The position numbers and the translations under genes are program-made. The notes beneath the pieces were generated by a model that did no database searches, was not told where the DNA came from, and saw only the letters and a list, made by a program, of their open reading frames with translations. From Microbacterium sp. VKM Ac-2923 (GTDB lineage Bacteria; Actinomycetota; Actinomycetes; Actinomycetales; Microbacteriaceae), in assembly GCF_022815605.1 (NCBI RefSeq), contig NZ_JALGRP010000005.1, positions 268,703-332,702 of the forward strand: a DNA stretch of 64,000 nt. Direction: 5' to 3'. Positions 42,979-54,438 of the stretch are shown one piece after another; position 1 is the stretch's first letter, and every line of letters begins with the position of its first letter.

Positions 42979-43274
42979 AGCCGCCCTCCCGCGGAGATGA
43001 TCCCGTCGATGCGGGCACGCGCCGCGTCGCTGTTGTGCGGATCTGCAGCGCGGACGACGGTGTCGGCGATTCCCAACGCGCCGAGAACCGCGAAGAGGCT
43101 GTCCACTCGCACGGCCCCCGTCCCCTCCTCCAGGTTCTTCAGCGTCTCCCGCGTCACGGAGGCGCGCTCGGCGAGAAGGCTGGCACTCCACCCGTTGACT
43201 TTCCGCCACAGACGGAGATGAGCACCGAACTGCCGGAGTTCTCGCTCGCGCTTCACCGACCGACGAAGAACCAT
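42975..43274 (-). CDS. hipB: HipB-like helix-turn-helix antitoxin
   Basis: The 99-residue protein has a Xre-type DNA-binding domain (LRLWRKVNGWSASLLAERASVTRETLKNLEEG, with recognition helix SVTRETLKNLE) and probably represses its own operon while blocking HipA. It begins at ATG 43274 behind AAGAAGG and is translationally coupled to hipA. Two inverted operator-like sites lie just upstream. Confidence 0.88.
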   Translation of the reverse strand: MVLRRSVKRERELRQFGAHLRLWRKVNGWSASLLAERASVTRETLKNLEEGTGAVRVDSLFAVLGALGIADTVVRAADPHNSDAARARIDGIISAGGRL

Positions 43275-43285
43275 GTCGCACCTTC

Positions 43286-43339
43286 TTTGCTAGCTATACC
43301 TGCCAGATTACGTCCAGAATGCAAGGTTTAGCTAGCAAA
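43286..43339. promoter_or_regulatory. Twin inverted operators of the hipBA operon
   Basis: Site 1 TTTGCTAGCTATACC (43286-43300) and site 2 (43325-43339), read on the opposite strand as TTTGCTAGCTAAACC, match at 14 of 15 positions. Each contains the palindrome GCTAGC. They flank the presumed promoter (TTGCAT at 43319-43324 reverse; TATAGC overlaps site 1), the usual layout for HipB autorepression. Confidence 0.8.
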
Positions 43340-43359
43340 TGGCGTGATAAGACTCACGC

Positions 43360-43830
43360 TCAGCCGACAGTGATCTCCGGCTCGTGTCGCACGGGGAAGT
43401 TCACCGAGTTCGCGATGAAGCACCACTCGCGCGCCTGTCGATGCGCCGCGCGGGCGGCATCCACCATCGACTCGTCCGCGACCCGCACGCGGGGGCGCAG
43501 CATCACCTCGGTGAACGCTCCCCCGCTGTTGCCGTCCTCCTGCATCGTGCCGGTCGCGTCGTCCTCGTACGCGGTGACGACGACGCCGGTCGTGGTGCAC
43601 GCGTGTAGGTAGGACAACAGGTGACACTCGCTGAGGGCCGCGAGCAGCAACTCCTCGGGGTTCCACTTGGCGGGGTCGCCCCGGAAGGGTTTGTCGGCGG
43701 ATGCCGCGATGGCGGGCTTCCCGTCGACCTCGAGGGTGACGGCGCGGTCGTAGTCGCGGTAGCCGCTGGTGCCGCTCCCCCGGTCGCCGGTCCAGGTCGA
43801 GCGCAAGCGGTAGTGATGCTCTCCGTTCAT
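43360..43830 (-). CDS. OsmC/Ohr-family peroxide-detoxifying protein
   Basis: The 156-residue protein resembles OsmC-like thiol peroxidases that reduce organic hydroperoxides. It has PEELLLAALSECHLLSYLHAC, with the first active Cys in SECH and a second Cys in ACTTTG rather than deeper in the helix. A third Cys lies in REWCFIAN. ATG 43830 lies six bases after CAGACT, close to the leaderless pattern. It is upstream of hipB on the same strand and divergent from an asparaginase gene. Confidence 0.85.
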   Translation of the reverse strand: MNGEHHYRLRSTWTGDRGSGTSGYRDYDRAVTLEVDGKPAIAASADKPFRGDPAKWNPEELLLAALSECHLLSYLHACTTTGVVVTAYEDDATGTMQEDGNSGGAFTEVMLRPRVRVADESMVDAARAAHRQAREWCFIANSVNFPVRHEPEITVG

Positions 43831-43857
43831 GCCCCCAGTCTGGCGCCCCCACCACCG

Positions 43858-43896
43858 GATCGGGCCGCTCCGTCCCCTGATCGGGCCGCTCCGTCC
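43858..43896. repeat. Tandem 18-bp direct repeat in the OsmC/asparaginase promoter gap
   Basis: GATCGGGCCGCTCCGTCC occurs at 43858-43875 and again, identical, at 43879-43896 (21-bp period, two helical turns). A CCCGGG-CTCG-CCCGGG hairpin follows at 43898-43913. This spacing suits a repeated protein-binding site for either divergent gene. Confidence 0.7.
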
Positions 43897-43944
43897 ACCC
43901 GGGCTCGCCCGGGACGCCACGGATGCCCGAGGAGGCCGCCGAGA

Positions 43945-43950
43945 TACCAT
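43945..43950 (+). promoter_or_regulatory. -10 box of leaderless asparaginase mRNA
   Basis: TACCAT ends six bases before ATG 43957. Confidence 0.6.
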
Positions 43951-43956
43951 GGAGGG

Positions 43957-44937
43957 ATGCCCACGCCCCCCGCTTTCGCCGAGCTCGCCGTCGTCGACCG
44001 CAACGGTTTCATCGAATCACGGCACCACGGTGTCGCGGTGGTGCTCGCCCCGGACGGGGCGGAGAAGCTCACCCTCGGCGACGCGACCGCCGCGTTCCTC
44101 CCCCGTTCGAGCATGAAGCCCCTCCAGGCTCTCGCGTGCCTGTCGGCCGGGGTCGAGCTGGCCGACGAGCGCCTCGCGATCTCGATGGCCAGTCACTGCG
44201 GCACCGATCGGCACGCCGAGGTGGCCCGCGGCATCCTGCAATCGGGCGGACTGACCGAGGACGACCTGGGTTGCCCCGCCGCGTGGCCGACCGACACCGC
44301 GTCGCGCGACGAGCTCGTGCGCGACCATGGCGCACCCTCGCCGCTGCGCATGAACTGCTCGGGAAAGCACGCCGCCATGCTGCTCACCTGCGTCGCGAAC
44401 GGGTGGGCCACCGAGGGGTACCTCGACGCGCAGCACCCCCTGCAGGTGCACATCCGCGAGGTGATCGAACGCCTGGTCGGTGAGCGGATCACCACCACCG
44501 CGATCGACGGCTGCGGCGCCCCGGTCTACGCGATGAGCCTTGTGGGGCTGGCTCGTGCCATCCAGCGCATCGCCACATCGTCGGAGCGCTCGCCCTTCGC
44601 GTTGCACCGCAGCGCCGGCACCCTCGTACGCGCCGTGCGCGAGCACCCGTGGACCATCGACGGCCCGGGTCGACCCGACACGGTCGTCATCGAGCGTCTC
44701 GGCGTCTTCAGCAAGATGGGCGCCGAGGGCGTGCAGGTCATGACGGCGCCCGACGGCACGACCGTGGCGCTGAAGATGCTCGACGGCTCGAACCGCGCGG
44801 GTCACGTCGTTGCGCTGCGTCTCCTGGAGCGCGTCGGAGCGCTCGCGCCCGAGGCCGTCGCCGACGTCGCCGCGTATCTGTCCCTGTCAGTGCTCGGCGG
44901 CGGCCACGAGGTCGGCGCCATCCGTTCCGCCGTCTGA
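43957..44937 (+). CDS. L-asparaginase II family protein
   Basis: The 326-residue protein belongs to the bacterial asparaginase_II (thermolabile, Rhizobium etli type) family, which hydrolyses asparagine to aspartate and ammonia. Typical blocks are VDRNGFIESRHHGVAVVL, PRSSMKPLQALACL, ISMASHCGTDRHAEVARGIL, LRMNCSGKHAAMLLTC and TAIDGCGAPVYAMSL. The frame is open upstream, but ATG 43957 follows the leaderless box TACCAT. It is predicted to be cytosolic. The adjacent convergent APC permease might carry a related amino acid, but this is unproven. Confidence 0.88.
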   Translation: MPTPPAFAELAVVDRNGFIESRHHGVAVVLAPDGAEKLTLGDATAAFLPRSSMKPLQALACLSAGVELADERLAISMASHCGTDRHAEVARGILQSGGLTEDDLGCPAAWPTDTASRDELVRDHGAPSPLRMNCSGKHAAMLLTCVANGWATEGYLDAQHPLQVHIREVIERLVGERITTTAIDGCGAPVYAMSLVGLARAIQRIATSSERSPFALHRSAGTLVRAVREHPWTIDGPGRPDTVVIERLGVFSKMGAEGVQVMTAPDGTTVALKMLDGSNRAGHVVALRLLERVGALAPEAVADVAAYLSLSVLGGGHEVGAIRSAV

Positions 44938-44954
44938 GGGCGACGGCCCGACTC

Positions 44955-46487
44955 TCAGATGCCGCCGTCCACCGATCGGGGGTAGGCGATCGGCTCGTCG
45001 GGCACGAGCACCGCGGTGTCGCGGTTGAGGCTCTCGCCGCGGAAGAAGGGCTTCGACCCGGGGAACGCGAACCAGATCAGCATGAGCAGGACACCGACGG
45101 CGAGCGCTCCGATACCCATGACGAAGGTCCCCCCGATTCCGAGCAACTCGGAGTCGCCGTAGCCGGTGTCGTACATGTCGATCGCCGATTGTACGAAGGC
45201 GAACGTGAGCATGAGGGCTCCCAGAAGAGGCAGGACGCCCCGCGTGACGAGGTTTCTCGCGGAGTCGAACAACTCACGACGGTAGTACCAGACGCAGGCG
45301 TACCCGGTCATCGCATAGTAGAAGGCGATCGCGAGACCGAGCGACAGGATCGAGTCTTGCAGGATGTTGTCGCTGATGATCGTCATTCCCACGTAGTAGA
45401 CGCTCGCGACGATCCCCATCACCAGGGTCGAGAACGCGGGCGTCCGGAAGCGGGGGTGCACTGTCTGGAAACGACGGGGCAATGCCTTGTACGCCGCCAT
45501 CGAGAGCGTTCCGCGTGCGGTGGGAAGGATGGTCGTCTGCGTCGACGACACCGCCGAGATGAGCACCGCGACGATGAGCACCCACCCGAAGGGCCCGAAC
45601 AGATCATCCTTCAGCGCGAGGAACACGTCGTCGGCGTTCTCGGGGTTTGCCAGGCCCGTGCCGTCCTCGCCCACCCCGGCGTACATCATGGCCGCGACGG
45701 TCACCGTGACGTAGGTGCCGAGGAGGATCACGGTCGTGAGCAGAGCCGCCCGACCGGGGATGCGTTTGGGGTCCTTCGTCTCCTCATTGAGGGCCAGACA
45801 GGTGTCCCAGCCCCAGTAGATGAACAGGGCCAGCAGCACCGCCTCGGTGAAACCGCTCCAGTCACTGAACCCGAAGGGGTTGAACCACGCGATGTCGAAC
45901 GGGGTCGGGTTGGGCGCCGTGCCGTCGAAGAACCTCCACAGCGCGAGCACCACGAACAACACGAGCACCAGGTACTGCACCGCGAGCAGGACGTTCTGGA
46001 TCCGCTCGCCGATCTCCACCCCGCGGTAGCTCACGTAGGTCATCGCCGCGATGAACGCGACCCCCGTGGCCGTGACCAGCGGCACGTTCTCCGCGAGGGA
46101 TCCGTCGCCGATCACGGACCAGAGGTAGATGCCCGCGATCTGCGACAGGTTCGCCAGCACCACCATCCCGGCGACGGCGACGCCCCACCCGCCCATCCAC
46201 CCGATCCACGGACCGAACGCCTTGGTGCTCCACGTGAACGTCGTGCCGCAGTCGGGCACCTCGTTGTTCAACTCGCGGTAGGCGAAGGCGATGAACAGCA
46301 TCGGGATGAAGGCGATGATGAAGGCGATGGGGGCCGAGGCGCCCACGGCGAGGACGACGAAACCAAGGGTGGCGACGAGCGAGTACACCGGCGCGGTGGA
46401 TGCCAGGCCGATCACGGTCGAGCCCCACAGTCCCAGCGTGCCGGTGGCCAGGCCCTTACCGGCCGTGCGTTCGGGTGCGACGGTCAT
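44955..46487 (-). CDS. APC-superfamily amino acid permease
   Basis: This is a 12-helix secondary transporter of 510 residues. The first helix contains GLWGSTVIGLASTAPVYSL, and the consensus block CGTTFTWSTKAFGPWIGWMGGW is typical of amino-acid/polyamine permeases of the AAT/Puu type. Substrate is not evident. ATG 46487 follows TACGTT at six bases (leaderless). It is convergent with the asparaginase gene, with 17 bases between stops. Confidence 0.9.
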   Translation of the reverse strand: MTVAPERTAGKGLATGTLGLWGSTVIGLASTAPVYSLVATLGFVVLAVGASAPIAFIIAFIPMLFIAFAYRELNNEVPDCGTTFTWSTKAFGPWIGWMGGWGVAVAGMVVLANLSQIAGIYLWSVIGDGSLAENVPLVTATGVAFIAAMTYVSYRGVEIGERIQNVLLAVQYLVLVLFVVLALWRFFDGTAPNPTPFDIAWFNPFGFSDWSGFTEAVLLALFIYWGWDTCLALNEETKDPKRIPGRAALLTTVILLGTYVTVTVAAMMYAGVGEDGTGLANPENADDVFLALKDDLFGPFGWVLIVAVLISAVSSTQTTILPTARGTLSMAAYKALPRRFQTVHPRFRTPAFSTLVMGIVASVYYVGMTIISDNILQDSILSLGLAIAFYYAMTGYACVWYYRRELFDSARNLVTRGVLPLLGALMLTFAFVQSAIDMYDTGYGDSELLGIGGTFVMGIGALAVGVLLMLIWFAFPGSKPFFRGESLNRDTAVLVPDEPIAYPRSVDGGI

Positions 46488-46493
46488 GTGCTG

Positions 46494-46499
46494 AACGTA
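46494..46499 (-). promoter_or_regulatory. -10 box of leaderless permease mRNA
   Basis: On the reverse strand, TACGTT is followed by CAGCAC and ATG 46487. Confidence 0.6.
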
Positions 46500-46550
46500 G
46501 GTTCCCCGGCCCACCGCGGTCAAGCGCGGAGTTCGGGCAGTACGGCTGCG

Positions 46551-47324
46551 TCAGGCGTCGCGGCGGACGACGTCGAGGATCACGATGGTGATGTTGTCGC
46601 GGCCGCCATTCTCGAGCGCCGCGGCCATCATGGCCTTGACGGCTGCAGCCGGGTCGGCGTTGGCCTCGAGGAAGTGGCGGATGCCGAAGTCGGTGAGCTC
46701 TTTCGTGAGACCGTCCGAGCAGATCACGAAGCGGTCGCCGTCGAGCACGTCGAGACGCAGGTAGTCGGGCTTGACACTGTCGCTCGGCCCGACGGCACGG
46801 GTGATCACGTTTCCGTACGGGTGGTTCTCGGCCTCTTCGGGGCTGAGGCGGCCAGCGGCGATCAGCTCCTGCACGACGGAATGATCGGTGGTGACCTGCA
46901 CGATCTCTCCGTCGCGCAGCACGTATACCCGCGAGTCGCCGATGTTCAGCGTGACCCAGTGCGGTTCTTCGGTGTGGGTCTCGAGGTAGACGCCGGTGAG
47001 CGTCGTCCCCGTGCCCTCGTCGGTCGTCTCGGGGTGCGCGGTGATGTCTTTCACCGCGCGCGACAGCGCTTTTTCGATGTTCTTGGTCGAGACAGCGCCA
47101 CTGTCGACGACGGCGCGGAGACGGTCGACGGTGCTGGCGCTGGCGATCTCGCCGCCGAGGTGTCCGCCCATCCCGTCGGCCACGACGAAGAGGGGGTACT
47201 CGGCGAGGACCGCATCCTGGTTGACCTCGCGACGGCGGCCGGTGTCGGTGCCGGCGGCCCACGACAGGTCCAGCGTCATCTGACCCAGCGGAACGCTCCG
47301 CGTGTGAGTGGTCACCTCGGGCAC
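46551..47324 (-). CDS. PP2C-type serine/threonine protein phosphatase
   Basis: This metal-dependent phosphatase of 257 residues reverses Ser/Thr phosphorylation by Hanks-type kinases. The motifs are in order: DTGRRREVNQDAVL, the metal-site VVADGMGGHLGGE, GTGTTLTGVYL, LNIGDSRVYVLRDGEI, FVICSDGLTKEL and NGGRDNITIVIL. There is no membrane helix, so it is soluble. GTG 47324 has GGAGGATC upstream; an ATG 45 bases upstream is less likely. No partner kinase is in this window. Confidence 0.94.
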   Translation of the reverse strand: MPEVTTHTRSVPLGQMTLDLSWAAGTDTGRRREVNQDAVLAEYPLFVVADGMGGHLGGEIASASTVDRLRAVVDSGAVSTKNIEKALSRAVKDITAHPETTDEGTGTTLTGVYLETHTEEPHWVTLNIGDSRVYVLRDGEIVQVTTDHSVVQELIAAGRLSPEEAENHPYGNVITRAVGPSDSVKPDYLRLDVLDGDRFVICSDGLTKELTDFGIRHFLEANADPAAAVKAMMAAALENGGRDNITIVILDVVRRDA

Positions 47325-47410
47325 GAAAGATCCTCCGGTTGGCCGACGACGTCGCCGGCGAAAGCGCACGGCCCTGTCATCTTAGTAGACGCCCGCACGC
47401 CACCTGCGAA

Positions 47411-47425
47411 CGGCTCGACGAGCCG
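47411..47425. promoter_or_regulatory. 15-bp perfect palindrome downstream of an aldo/keto reductase
   Basis: CGGCTCGACGAGCCG is a perfect odd palindrome between the reductase stop and the PP2C start. It may be a terminator or an operator. A TAAGAT -10 for the phosphatase lies just beyond it. Confidence 0.45.
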
Positions 47426-47442
47426 CCATCGGGTGCGCACTC

Positions 47443-48423
47443 TCAGCCCGCCGCCGGATCGGGAGGACAGCCCAGGATGCCGTCGATCTCGGCGAGGTCC
47501 GCGGCGCTCGGTGTCCACGCTGTGGCGGCGGCGGCGTTGGCCCGCACCTGGTCGGCGCTCGTCGCCCCGGCGATCACGCTCGACACGAGCGGATTGGCCA
47601 GGAACCACCCGAACGTGGCCTCGAGCATGCTGATCCCGCGCTCCTCGCAGAAGCCGCGGTAATGCTCGAGCGCGTCCCACGGAGCGTCGTGCCACAGGTG
47701 TGGGCGCTGCCGCATGATCCGGCTGTCGTCCGGCCCTCCCTCGCGGGAGAACTTGCCCGTCAGCAGTCCGTTGTGCAGCGGGAAGAACGGCAGGAAGCCG
47801 AGTCCGAAATGCTCGACTGCCGGCAGCACTTCGCGCTCGACGGCGCGGGCGAGAAGGCTGTACTGGTTCTGGGCGGAGACGAACCGGACGCCCGCGGCGG
47901 CGGCGTCGGCCTCGGCGATCTGCCAGCCGGCGAAGTTGGAATGCCCCACGTAGCGCACTTTGCCCGCGCGGACGAGGTCGTCGAGGGCATCCAGGGTTTC
48001 GTCGATGGGCGTGGACGGGTCCGGCGTGTGCAACTGGTAGAGATCGATCCAGTCCGTACGCAGGCGCCGGAGGGAGCCCTCGACAGCACGACGCACGTGC
48101 GAGCGCGACGCCTTGGATCCGCCCGGGAGCGAGGGCGCGAGATCGGCATGGCCGAACTTGGTCGCGAGGACCACCTCGTCACGACGCCCCTGGAGCGCCT
48201 CACCCATCAGCGTCTCGGACAGACCGAAGGTCTTGCCGTAGACGTCGGCGGTGTCCAGGAATGTCACTCCCGCCTCGATGGCGGCGTTCAGCACCTCCCG
48301 GGTGCCGTCGAGGGTCTCGGTGAAAGTGCCGGCGCGACCGAAGTTATTGCACCCGAGGCCGACGGCGGACACCCGGAGTCCGGACCGACCCACCGGACGA
48401 ACGGGCAGCAGTGAGGATGTCAT
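47443..48423 (-). CDS. Aldo/keto reductase (potassium-channel beta-subunit-like)
   Basis: This NADPH-dependent oxidoreductase of 326 residues belongs to the AKR11/12-like group. It has GLGCNNFGRAG, FLDTADVYGKTFGLSETLMGEAL (catalytic Asp and Tyr), VVLATKFG (Lys), YQLHTPDPSTPIDETLDAL (His), and a C-terminal SSVIAGATSADQVRANAAA that binds the cofactor. ATG 48423 follows TAGCGT by exactly six bases. It differs from the reductase at 17.2 kb, which is of the 2,5-diketogluconate type. Confidence 0.9.
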   Translation of the reverse strand: MTSSLLPVRPVGRSGLRVSAVGLGCNNFGRAGTFTETLDGTREVLNAAIEAGVTFLDTADVYGKTFGLSETLMGEALQGRRDEVVLATKFGHADLAPSLPGGSKASRSHVRRAVEGSLRRLRTDWIDLYQLHTPDPSTPIDETLDALDDLVRAGKVRYVGHSNFAGWQIAEADAAAAGVRFVSAQNQYSLLARAVEREVLPAVEHFGLGFLPFFPLHNGLLTGKFSREGGPDDSRIMRQRPHLWHDAPWDALEHYRGFCEERGISMLEATFGWFLANPLVSSVIAGATSADQVRANAAAATAWTPSAADLAEIDGILGCPPDPAAG

Positions 48424-48429
48424 CCCCCC

Positions 48430-48435
48430 ACGCTA
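48430..48435 (-). promoter_or_regulatory. -10 box of leaderless aldo/keto reductase mRNA
   Basis: On the reverse strand, TAGCGT is followed by GGGGGG and ATG 48423. Confidence 0.6.
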
Positions 48436-48474
48436 ACCCCCGGAGACGACGCGGGTTCGTCCCCGCACCCGTGG

Positions 48475-48511
48475 ACGACGAGGCCTCCCGGTGTGCGGGA
48501 GGCCCCGTCGT
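48475..48511 (-). terminator. 16-bp hairpin downstream of the DUF5684-like gene
   Basis: Arms 48475-48490 and 48496-48511 pair at 15 of 16 positions around GTGTG, beginning three bases after the upstream gene's stop. There is no T-run. It is a strong candidate intrinsic-type terminator. Confidence 0.75.
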
Positions 48512-48513
48512 GG

Positions 48514-49170
48514 TCAGTACTGCGGCGGGGCGGGCGGCGGGGGCGTGGTGCCCGACGCGGGCGGCGCCGTCGGACCGGCCGCGGGAGGCGCGGCGGGGCC
48601 GCCGTAACCGGGCCCTCCGTAGCCGGAACCGGTGGCCTGCTGACCCGGCTGCACGGGGATGCCGTCCCACACGGTCTTGTCTGCGGCGATGGTCGTGGCC
48701 CACGGCGCGGGAGCGATGGCCGGGTTCCAGCGCGCGGACCCGAAGGCGAGGATGCCGAGCCAGATCAGGGTTCCGAGACCGGGGATGAGCCACAGCAGCA
48801 GAAGCGGCCAGTCCTTACCGAACTTCAGACCGATCCGCCACGCGACGAGGACGCTCGCGGCGACGGCCACGAGGCCGAAGACGAATCCGATCACCGGGAT
48901 GTTGCTCAGCACGCTCGAGCCGACGACCACGATGAGGTAGGCCCAGGGCGAGACATCGCCGAGCTTGGCAGCGACCAGCGTGTTGTAGATCGGCACCCAG
49001 GCGCGCCATTTGCCCTGAACGCCGGCCTTCTCGAAGATCTTCATCAGGAAGAACGACGAAATGATGTAGCCGGCGAAGATGCTGATGAGCAGGATGGGCA
49101 GCAGGACGATCAAGAAGGCGAGGGCCGCGAGCCCGCTCCCATCGTCGTACGTGTAAGACGAACCACTCAT
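48514..49170 (-). CDS. DUF5684-like membrane protein with Gly/Pro-rich tail
   Basis: The 218-residue protein has about four membrane segments (residues 14-40, 76-98, 100-118, 123-144) and the block EKAGVQGKWRAWVPIYNTLVAAKLG seen in small signal-peptidase-associated membrane proteins. It ends in a Pro/Gly/Ala tail of about 60 residues (YGGPGYGGPAAPP, PPPPAPPQY) likely to be extended and cytoplasmic. ATG 49170 has AAAGGAA. Function unknown. Confidence 0.78.
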   Translation of the reverse strand: MSGSSYTYDDGSGLAALAFLIVLLPILLISIFAGYIISSFFLMKIFEKAGVQGKWRAWVPIYNTLVAAKLGDVSPWAYLIVVVGSSVLSNIPVIGFVFGLVAVAASVLVAWRIGLKFGKDWPLLLLWLIPGLGTLIWLGILAFGSARWNPAIAPAPWATTIAADKTVWDGIPVQPGQQATGSGYGGPGYGGPAAPPAAGPTAPPASGTTPPPPAPPQY

Positions 49171-49269
49171 GTGGATTCCTTTCCAGGCGAGTGCGCGACG
49201 AAGCGTCCGTGCGCCCCGTGCGATCACATGCTAGCGAAGCTGAGAAGAACCTGTAAGCAGGTCTTCCCG

Positions 49270-50019
49270 TCACATCACGAGGGCGATCTCGCCGTTCCGG
49301 CCGTCGACGATCCGCCAGCCGGACGACAGCGCCCAGGCGCGCAGGTCGACGACGTCCTCGACAGCCGGCCGCTGCGTCGCGAGCGCGCGCACGAAAGCGC
49401 CCTTCGCATGCTTGTTGAAGTGGTTGAGCGCGCGCACCGCTCCCCCCTCGGCCTCCGTCACGACACGGACATACGCGGACGGGACGCTCGAGGGCACAGG
49501 GCCGAGGGCCGCGTACGCCTCGGAGCGGAGATCGAGGATGAAACCGGGGGCGACCGCCTCGAAGGCGGCGCGCGCGGCGTCCGCCCAGACGCGACGCAAT
49601 GCCGGCACGCCGGGAAGCGATGTCCCCGCTGCCAGCCGGTAGGCCGGGATGGGGTCGAGCGCCCCGACGGGCCCGAACGGCGCCGAGTGGATCGCCACGT
49701 GGGCGCCGAGCCAAGCCCGGGCCGTGGCGTCGAGAGACGAGGCGTCCAAGGCGTCATAGAGCACGCCGGTGTACCGGTCGACGGCGGGCGTCGTCGGGGC
49801 GGTGCGCAGGGCCGCGTTGTCGGCGATCTCGTGCCGACGCTTCGGGCTCAGCTTGAGCACTCGAGCGGCGGTCTCCTCGTCGCCCGACAACGCCACCAGC
49901 GCGTTCGTGACAGCCTCGCGCGGCGCGCGAAGCGACGAGAAGGTCAGCCCGCCGATATCGAGCGCGGCGCCCTCGCCACCCGGGCGCTTGGTTTCGGACG
50001 GAGGAAGCAGGACCAGCAT
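49270..50019 (-). CDS. yaaA: YaaA family protein (UPF0246, peroxide stress)
   Basis: The 249-residue protein begins MLVLLPPSETKRPGG and contains RYTGVLYDALDASSLD, ILDLRSEAYAAL and LNHFNKHAKGAFVRAL, all hallmarks of YaaA. In E. coli YaaA limits free iron and oxidative DNA damage. The start is ATG 50019. It follows atpC on the same strand, separated by 67 bases, and may be an end-of-operon gene. Confidence 0.92.
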   Translation of the reverse strand: MLVLLPPSETKRPGGEGAALDIGGLTFSSLRAPREAVTNALVALSGDEETAARVLKLSPKRRHEIADNAALRTAPTTPAVDRYTGVLYDALDASSLDATARAWLGAHVAIHSAPFGPVGALDPIPAYRLAAGTSLPGVPALRRVWADAARAAFEAVAPGFILDLRSEAYAALGPVPSSVPSAYVRVVTEAEGGAVRALNHFNKHAKGAFVRALATQRPAVEDVVDLRAWALSSGWRIVDGRNGEIALVM

Positions 50020-50086
50020 GGGAACTCCGGAAAACGCGACGCGCGCCGCCCGGATGACCGGGCGACGCGCGTCGGATGAAGCGGTG

Positions 50087-50347
50087 TCAGGAGACAAGCG
50101 AAGCGTTTCCCGCGACGATGGTGAGCTCGTCGCTCGCCATGGAGAGGAAACCGTCCGCCGCGTTGGCGAGGATCTTGGAACCGTCGGTGCGGGTAATGCG
50201 CACCTCGCCCTGGGCGAGGATCGCAAGCACCGGTTCGTGCCCCTGCATGAAGCCGATCTCGCCCTCGACGGTCTTGGCCACGACGAGAGAGGCCTCTCCC
50301 GTCCACACCTCGGCGTCGGCCGAGACCAGGCTCACGCGCAGCGGCAT
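50087..50347 (-). CDS. atpC: ATP synthase epsilon subunit
   Basis: This central-stalk protein of 86 residues has the beta-sandwich domain (PLRVSLVSADAEVWTGEASLVVAKTVEGEIGFMQGHEP). It lacks the C-terminal two-helix inhibitory domain of longer epsilon subunits, as in several actinobacteria, so ATPase inhibition would be different. The start ATG 50347 lies one base downstream of the atpD stop. Confidence 0.95.
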   Translation of the reverse strand: MPLRVSLVSADAEVWTGEASLVVAKTVEGEIGFMQGHEPVLAILAQGEVRITRTDGSKILANAADGFLSMASDELTIVAGNASLVS

Positions 50348-50348
50348 G

Positions 50349-52719
<2,371 letters not shown>

Positions 52720-52744
52720 GATTCCGTTCTCGTGTCGTCGCTAC

Positions 52745-54376
52745 TCAGCGACGGCCTTTGACGATCCGCTCCTGGTTGACGTCTTCCGCCCCGGCGGCGT
52801 CGACCTTCTCGGCGCCGACGACGCTCTGGTCCTTGCCGGGCTGGAACTCCTTCGAGAAGGCATCGACGTGCTTCTCGAGCTCGGCGAGGGTGTCGTCGCC
52901 GAGCGCGTTGGTCTCGCGCAGGGTGTCGAGCACCGTCGAGTTGCGACGGAGGTAGTCGAGGAGTTCGCGCTCGAAGCGGAGCACGTCGGAGACCTCGACG
53001 GTGTCGAGCTTTCCGTTCGTGCCCGCCCAGATCGAGACGACCTGCTCCTCGACCGGGTAGGGCGAGTACTGCGGCTGCTTGAGCAACTCGGTCAGACGCG
53101 CACCACGGGCCAGCTGACGACGCGACGCCGCGTCGAGGTCGCTCGCGAACATGGCGAACGCTTCGAGCGAGCGGTACTGGGCCAACTCGAGCTTCAGCGT
53201 GCCCGAGACCTTCTTGATGGACTTCACCTGGGCGTCGCCACCCACGCGCGAGACCGAGATACCCACGTCGACCGCGGGGCGCTGGTTGGCGTTGAACAGG
53301 TCGGACTGCAGGAAGATCTGGCCGTCGGTGATCGAGATCACGTTGGTCGGGATGTACGCCGAGACGTCGTTGGCCTTGGTCTCGATGATGGGGAGACCCG
53401 TCATCGAGCCGGCACCGAGCTCGTCGGACAGCTTCGCGCAACGCTCGAGCAGACGCGAGTGCAGGTAGAAGACGTCACCGGGGTACGCCTCGCGGCCCGG
53501 CGGGCGGCGGAGCAGCAGCGACACGGCGCGGTACGCCTCGGCCTGCTTCGAGAGGTCGTCGAAGATGATCAGGACGTGCTTGCCGCCATACATCCAGTGC
53601 TGGCCGATGGCCGAACCGGTGTAGGGGGCGAGGTACTTGAAGCCGGCGGGGTCGGAGGCCGGGGCCGCGACGATGGTGGTGTACTCCATCGCGCCGGCGT
53701 CTTCGAGGGCACCCTTCACCGAGGCGATGGTGGAACCCTTCTGACCGATGGCGACGTAGATGCAGCGCACCTGCTTGTCGACATCGCCGGACTCCCAGTT
53801 CGCGCGCTGGTTGATGATCGTGTCGATCGCGATCGCCGTCTTACCGGTCTGGCGGTCGCCGATGATCAGCTGACGCTGTCCGCGTCCGACCGGGATCATC
53901 GCGTCGATGGCCTTGATGCCCGTCTGCAGCGGCTCGTGCACGCTCTTGCGCTGCATGACGCCGGGCGCCTGGAGCTCGAGCGCACGACGACCCTCGGTCG
54001 CGATCTCGCCGAGACCGTCGATCGGGTTTCCGAGCGGGTCGACGACGCGACCCAGGTAGCCGTCACCGACGCCGACCGAGAGCACCTCACCCGTACGGGT
54101 GACGCTCTGACCCTCTTCGATGCCGGAGAACTCGCCGAGCACGACGACACCGATCTCGTTCTCGTCGAGGTTCTGAGCCAGGCCCAGCGTGCCGTTCGCG
54201 AAGCGGATGAGCTCGTTGGCCATCACGCCGGGAAGGCCCTCGACGTGCGCGATGCCATCGGCCGCGTCGACGACGGCGCCGACCTCGGTCGCCGCAGCGC
54301 CGTTGGGCTCGTAGGCGGTGACGAAGTCTTTCAGCGCGTCACGAATGACGTCGGGGCTGATAGAGAGATCTGCCAT
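52745..54376 (-). CDS. atpA: ATP synthase alpha subunit
   Basis: This non-catalytic nucleotide-binding F1 subunit has 543 residues. It has Walker [19 protein letters not shown], the block [19 protein letters not shown], and a C-terminal extension ([21 protein letters not shown]) longer than that of E. coli, similar to the extended alpha of other actinobacteria. ATG 54376 (GAAGGAAG upstream) is used. Confidence 0.98.
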   Translation of the reverse strand: MADLSISPDVIRDALKDFVTAYEPNGAAATEVGAVVDAADGIAHVEGLPGVMANELIRFANGTLGLAQNLDENEIGVVVLGEFSGIEEGQSVTRTGEVLSVGVGDGYLGRVVDPLGNPIDGLGEIATEGRRALELQAPGVMQRKSVHEPLQTGIKAIDAMIPVGRGQRQLIIGDRQTGKTAIAIDTIINQRANWESGDVDKQVRCIYVAIGQKGSTIASVKGALEDAGAMEYTTIVAAPASDPAGFKYLAPYTGSAIGQHWMYGGKHVLIIFDDLSKQAEAYRAVSLLLRRPPGREAYPGDVFYLHSRLLERCAKLSDELGAGSMTGLPIIETKANDVSAYIPTNVISITDGQIFLQSDLFNANQRPAVDVGISVSRVGGDAQVKSIKKVSGTLKLELAQYRSLEAFAMFASDLDAASRRQLARGARLTELLKQPQYSPYPVEEQVVSIWAGTNGKLDTVEVSDVLRFERELLDYLRRNSTVLDTLRETNALGDDTLAELEKHVDAFSKEFQPGKDQSVVGAEKVDAAGAEDVNQERIVKGRR

Positions 54377-54438
54377 TGTCTTCCTTCGTTCGTGGGGCAC
54401 TTGGCCCCCAGATCCACGCCCGCTCGGGCGGAAAGTCT

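Noticed and set aside
44649..47633. Very long + frame spanning asparaginase, permease and phosphatase
   Set aside because: It overlaps three genes with clear family motifs in other frames and shows the His/Glu/Arg-rich composition of a shadow.
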